Origin: Dokdonella fugitiva
GTDB lineage: Bacteria; Pseudomonadota; Gammaproteobacteria; Xanthomonadales; Rhodanobacteraceae
Assembly: GCF_014138265.1 (NCBI RefSeq)
Contig: NZ_JACGXL010000001.1
Coordinates: 938,525 to 1,002,524 of the forward strand
Direction of reading: 5' to 3'
DNA length: 64,000 nt
Position numbers and translations under genes: made by a program. Below, one piece after another: positions 61,725-64,000 of this stretch (its first letter is position 1; every line of letters starts with the position of its first letter). Under the pieces are notes generated by a model. It did not search any database and had not been told where the DNA came from. It was given only the letters and a program-made list of their open reading frames with translations.

Positions 61725-62050
61725 TCGCGCGCTGACCCCTTACACCGCGAGCGCCACGCTCCGCGCTCGGACCGCCAGGTGTTCTGCTCCGAACGTCGAG
61801 CGCATGGCTCGACGCGCCGAGCGTTCCGCTCGATGCGCCAGCCGTTGCACTCGACGATCCGAGCGATGCGCTCGATCGTCGAAGCGATGTTCTCGGCCAG
61901 CCGAGCGTGGCGCTCGAAGGATCGAGCGCCACGCGTGATATTCCAGGTTCCGCGCTCGACCCATCGAGCGATTTTCCTGAAGCACCGAGCGCTGCGCCTG
62001 ACACCCGAAGATCGGATCTCGACCTTCCGAGTTCTTCGCGAGCTCGCTCG
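61725..62050. repeat. Array 3 of 21-bp palindromic repeats (about 15-16 units, no slips)
   Basis: Units begin at 61725, 61746, 61767, 61788, 61809, 61830, 61851, 61872, 61893, 61914, 61935, 61956, 61977, 61998 and 62019, always exactly 21 bp apart. Cores include TCGACGCGCCGA, TCGATGCGCCAG, TCGACGATCCGA, TCGAAGGATCGA and TCGACCTTCCGA. The 9-bp spacers are themselves palindromic here (GCGTTCCGC, GCGATGCGC, GCGCCACGC), so each period also contains GAGCG-N3-CGCTC. All six frames stay open, but no start or ribosome binding site supports a gene. Confidence 0.85.
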
Positions 62051-62069
62051 GCGTCGCCGCGCCGGACCC

Positions 62070-62504
62070 TCAGCGTACCGGGTAATACCCGCCGTACGGC
62101 CCGTACCCCGGTCCCTTGCTTTGCTGAAGATGGATGCGCACGCCGACATCGCGCCCGCCATCCGTCTGCCCGCTGATATCGAAATCCGCCGCCTCGAACG
62201 TCGTCGTGCCGTAGCCGCTCGAATAGCCGATGCCGGCCGTGACACTGCCATGCACCTCCGGCCCGCGCTTGCGCTCGCTGGCCGCGCTGTCCTGCGCATC
62301 GACGACTGCGTTGTCCGACGTCTCTTCCGGCGATGTCGCCGTCACGGGCTGCGCGGGCATCTCCAACTGCAACGGTGCGGCGGCCTCCCTGCCCTGGATG
62401 GAATCCTGCGCCGGTGTCGCTGATTGCGCGCAAGCGAAGCTCGCGCTCAGGCATAGCACGGTTGAAGAGAGGGCCCAGCGGCCCGGAACAGCGGGGAGGT
62501 TCAC
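62070..62504 (-). CDS. Secreted small protein with conserved C-terminus
   Basis: A 144-residue exported protein starting at GTG (62504) with AGGAG upstream; the signal peptide is about residues 1-25. The conserved C-terminal half (PEVHGSVTAGIGYSSGYGTT, FEAADFDISGQTDGG, RDVGVRIHLQQSKGPG) looks like a short transmembrane beta-hairpin or outer-membrane segment. A degraded relative lies at 59516. The stop is 20 bp from array 3. Function unknown. Confidence 0.75.
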   Translation of the reverse strand: MNLPAVPGRWALSSTVLCLSASFACAQSATPAQDSIQGREAAAPLQLEMPAQPVTATSPEETSDNAVVDAQDSAASERKRGPEVHGSVTAGIGYSSGYGTTTFEAADFDISGQTDGGRDVGVRIHLQQSKGPGYGPYGGYYPVR

Positions 62505-62658
62505 GATCGACTCCTGCGTCGGCAGCAGTCCGGCGGCACGCGCCGGATTGCCGCTATTGGACGCATGCGACGGTGCACAGTTCAAGGAGAAACCGTGGAT
62601 TTACAACCCGCGCGACGGCTGCGGTTCAGATGGCACCACCAAAGCAAATCGCTGCGCA

Positions 62659-63084
62659 CTAACCCAGCAACGCCGAGAGACGTTTCGTTAGCCTGGCTAC
62701 TGAAGCCTCGCGCATCGTGTCGCATTCCCAAATCACGAACACCCGAAAACCAAGCGCACGCAGCTGGCGTATTACACGATGATCACGCTTCACGTTCGCA
62801 TCGAACTTGGCTTCCCAAAACGAGCGATTCGTCTTCGGCGTCGTGGTTCTGTTGCACCCGACATGGCGGTGCCAGAAACAACCATGCACAAAGACCGCGA
62901 ACCGCCGGCGACGATTGGCCAGGTCCGGAGATCCCGGCAGATCGGTATTGTCGAGAGAATAGCGAAGCCCCAAAGAGGAGACCAATCGCCGCACTACGCG
63001 CTCGGGCGCTGTGTCCGTACGTCTCACACGCGCCATATGACTCGATCGATCCGCTGTCGTGAACAAGCGACGGCGACCGATCAT
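62659..63084 (-). CDS. vsr: Very short patch repair endonuclease Vsr
   Basis: A 141-residue protein with the Vsr pattern: SSHMARVRRTDTAPERVVRR, LPGSPDL with the catalytic aspartate D54, FVHGCFWHRH with the conserved histidine cluster, and CNRTTTPKTNRSFWEAKF. It nicks DNA at T:G mismatches in the context of Dcm-methylated cytosines. The methyltransferase gene upstream ends 53 bp before it on the same strand. AAGG precedes the start at 63084. Assignment firm. Confidence 0.95.
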   Translation of the reverse strand: MIGRRRLFTTADRSSHMARVRRTDTAPERVVRRLVSSLGLRYSLDNTDLPGSPDLANRRRRFAVFVHGCFWHRHVGCNRTTTPKTNRSFWEAKFDANVKRDHRVIRQLRALGFRVFVIWECDTMREASVARLTKRLSALLG

Positions 63085-63137
63085 CTGTCCGCCCTTGAAC
63101 GCTTGTTCGACCATAGCCGCCCGGTGCATTCGACTTG

Positions 63138-64000
63138 CTACAGAGCGGATATCGATTCGAGGTGCTTTTCCACAGCTTTGATGAAACCCGGTGGAAAGTT
63201 CAACTTCGCGACACGCGTACGACTCAAAAAACCGCTGGTTGCCTTCGGCGACAACAGCGTCGTCTTGTACGAAAGAAATTCGTCGAGACGGCGCGAGGCC
63301 TTCCGTAGGGGCCATTCCGACGCCGCCACCGTGAGGCGGCCGTCACCCACGTTCCAAGCGGCGCTGGGCCAATAGCGATGACCTCGCATCGGAGCCACGT
63401 CGAAGTCGAGAAGCTTGCCCGGTTTGCGCATGCGTCGACCGATCCACGCCGCCGCAGGCACGCTCACTGCGTTGCCGACGAGTTTCCAGCGGGAACCCTT
63501 CTTCGCAACGGATTCGGCCGCCTTGGTCCAGCCCGCAGGAAACCCCTGGAAGCGCTCGCCATCGCGAATATCGGGGGTAACGAGTCGGCCGTCGGGCAGC
63601 CAGATCGCCGGCGGCGACGGAATGCCGATGGTCGAACCGCCCTTCAGCGTGGGGATCGCATCGACGGCCCAACCGAGGCCGCGCAGTCCTTCGGTCCAAT
63701 AAAAGCCGCAAGCCACAGGATGACCATTGAGCACGGGTTCTGGCGGAGCACCTGCGTCGTCCGCGAAGAGAATATGACGCGGATCGCCCTCCAGGCTCGC
63801 CAACAAGTAGACACGCCGGCGTCTTTGCGGCAAACCGAACGCACGCGAATCGACGACGCGATACGCCCACTTGTAGCCCAGCTCTTCGAGACGCTCTGTG
63901 ATGACGTTCATCGCTTCGCCGCGCCCGAGCTGAAGCATGAAGGGTACATTTTCGAGGAGCACCCACGGCGTCCGATTCGCCTCGATCAGGCGGAACACTT
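63138..64000 (-). CDS. dcm: DNA cytosine-5 methyltransferase (Dcm type), 5' end outside window
   Basis: The open frame runs off the right edge; 287 C-terminal codons are present. Motifs of C5 methyltransferases are seen: motif IV VLLENVP near the window edge, motif VIII LPQRRRRVYLLAS, motif IX and X regions with FQGFPAGWTK and WKLVGNAVSVPAAAWIG. The upstream PCQ motif with the catalytic cysteine would lie beyond the edge. With Vsr next, this is a Dcm-Vsr pair acting in a defined sequence context. The C-terminal extension beyond motif X (about 100 residues) is longer than usual. Confidence 0.9.
   Translation of the reverse strand, partial: VFRLIEANRTPWVLLENVPFMLQLGRGEAMNVITERLEELGYKWAYRVVDSRAFGLPQRRRRVYLLASLEGDPRHILFADDAGAPPEPVLNGHPVACGFYWTEGLRGLGWAVDAIPTLKGGSTIGIPSPPAIWLPDGRLVTPDIRDGERFQGFPAGWTKAAESVAKKGSRWKLVGNAVSVPAAAWIGRRMRKPGKLLDFDVAPMRGHRYWPSAAWNVGDGRLTVAASEWPLRKASRRLDEFLSYKTTLLSPKATSGFLSRTRVAKLNFPPGFIKAVEKHLESISAL

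Noticed and set aside
61725-62050. Array 3 as a heptapeptide-repeat protein
   Set aside because: The 21-bp period keeps all six frames open, so an open frame is no evidence; no start, ribosome binding site or signal is found and the related array 1 has frame-breaking steps.

Overview
The window is about 64 kb of chromosomal DNA with very high GC content. Genes are dense, mostly in short operons, and many start at GTG. Gene content (TrxC, Blc lipocalin, CPA1 antiporter, GH18 chitinase, ECF41 sigma factor, Dcm/Vsr), the many secreted beta-helix and propeller proteins, and abundant REP-like hairpins point to a gammaproteobacterium of the Xanthomonadales/Lysobacterales (Lysobacter/Dokdonella-like). 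That placement is an inference; no rRNA, tRNA or species-diagnostic gene is present.

Layout. 1-3.9 kb: cupin fragment, AlkB repair dioxygenase, a bacterial metallothionein, a heme-copper-oxidase-like membrane protein, amidohydrolase and alpha/beta hydrolase. 4-8.4 kb: two paralogous secreted beta-helix proteins around a delta-60-repeat protein. 8.5-15.4 kb: TPR protein, VOC protein, HSL-type esterase and another beta-helix gene set between two long arrays of degenerate 21-bp repeats. 15.5-21.3 kb: amidohydrolase, an ECF41 sigma factor with its carboxymuconolactone-decarboxylase partner, and a modular chitinase with LacI-type operators upstream. 22-32 kb: TPR, TrxC, VOC/PhnB, SRPBCC, DUF72, RMD1 and small lipoproteins. 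32.7-43 kb: FAD monooxygenase, DUF4288, beta-helix protein, Blc, antiporter, a DUF2975/Cro-like operon, and membrane and lipoproteins. 43.4-55.7 kb: a BNR/Asp-box propeller protein, hydrolases, a serine beta-lactamase-fold hydrolase, an SPFH/zinc-ribbon/small-membrane-protein operon and a large CSLREA-type beta-helix protein. 56-64 kb: DUF1801, ABM, esterase, AraC/GyrI regulator, small proteins, a third 21-bp array, and at the right edge Vsr with a truncated Dcm-type cytosine methyltransferase.

Two signals are not explained by ordinary gene content. First, three arrays (about 11977-12645, 14306-14889 and 61725-62050) consist of units with a degenerate 12-bp inverted repeat (framework T..A....T..A) spaced 21, occasionally 22, bp apart, which is two helical turns. 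The array with several 22-bp steps cannot be a repeat protein. Second, seven secreted proteins of unrelated folds, plus one gene remnant, end in the same short tail (hydrophobic-F-x-[DNAS]-G-F-[ED]); one copy is degenerate. This looks like a C-terminal sorting or processing tag.

Intergenic space is also rich in repeats: a 76-bp GTAG-type palindrome (seven copies), a CTCTCCCGC/GCGGGAGAG family, a GTAGGGTGGGAC family, a GGTGGGCTC hairpin and two MITE-like elements with terminal inverted repeats. One of these repeat families is associated with a partial duplication of trxC.
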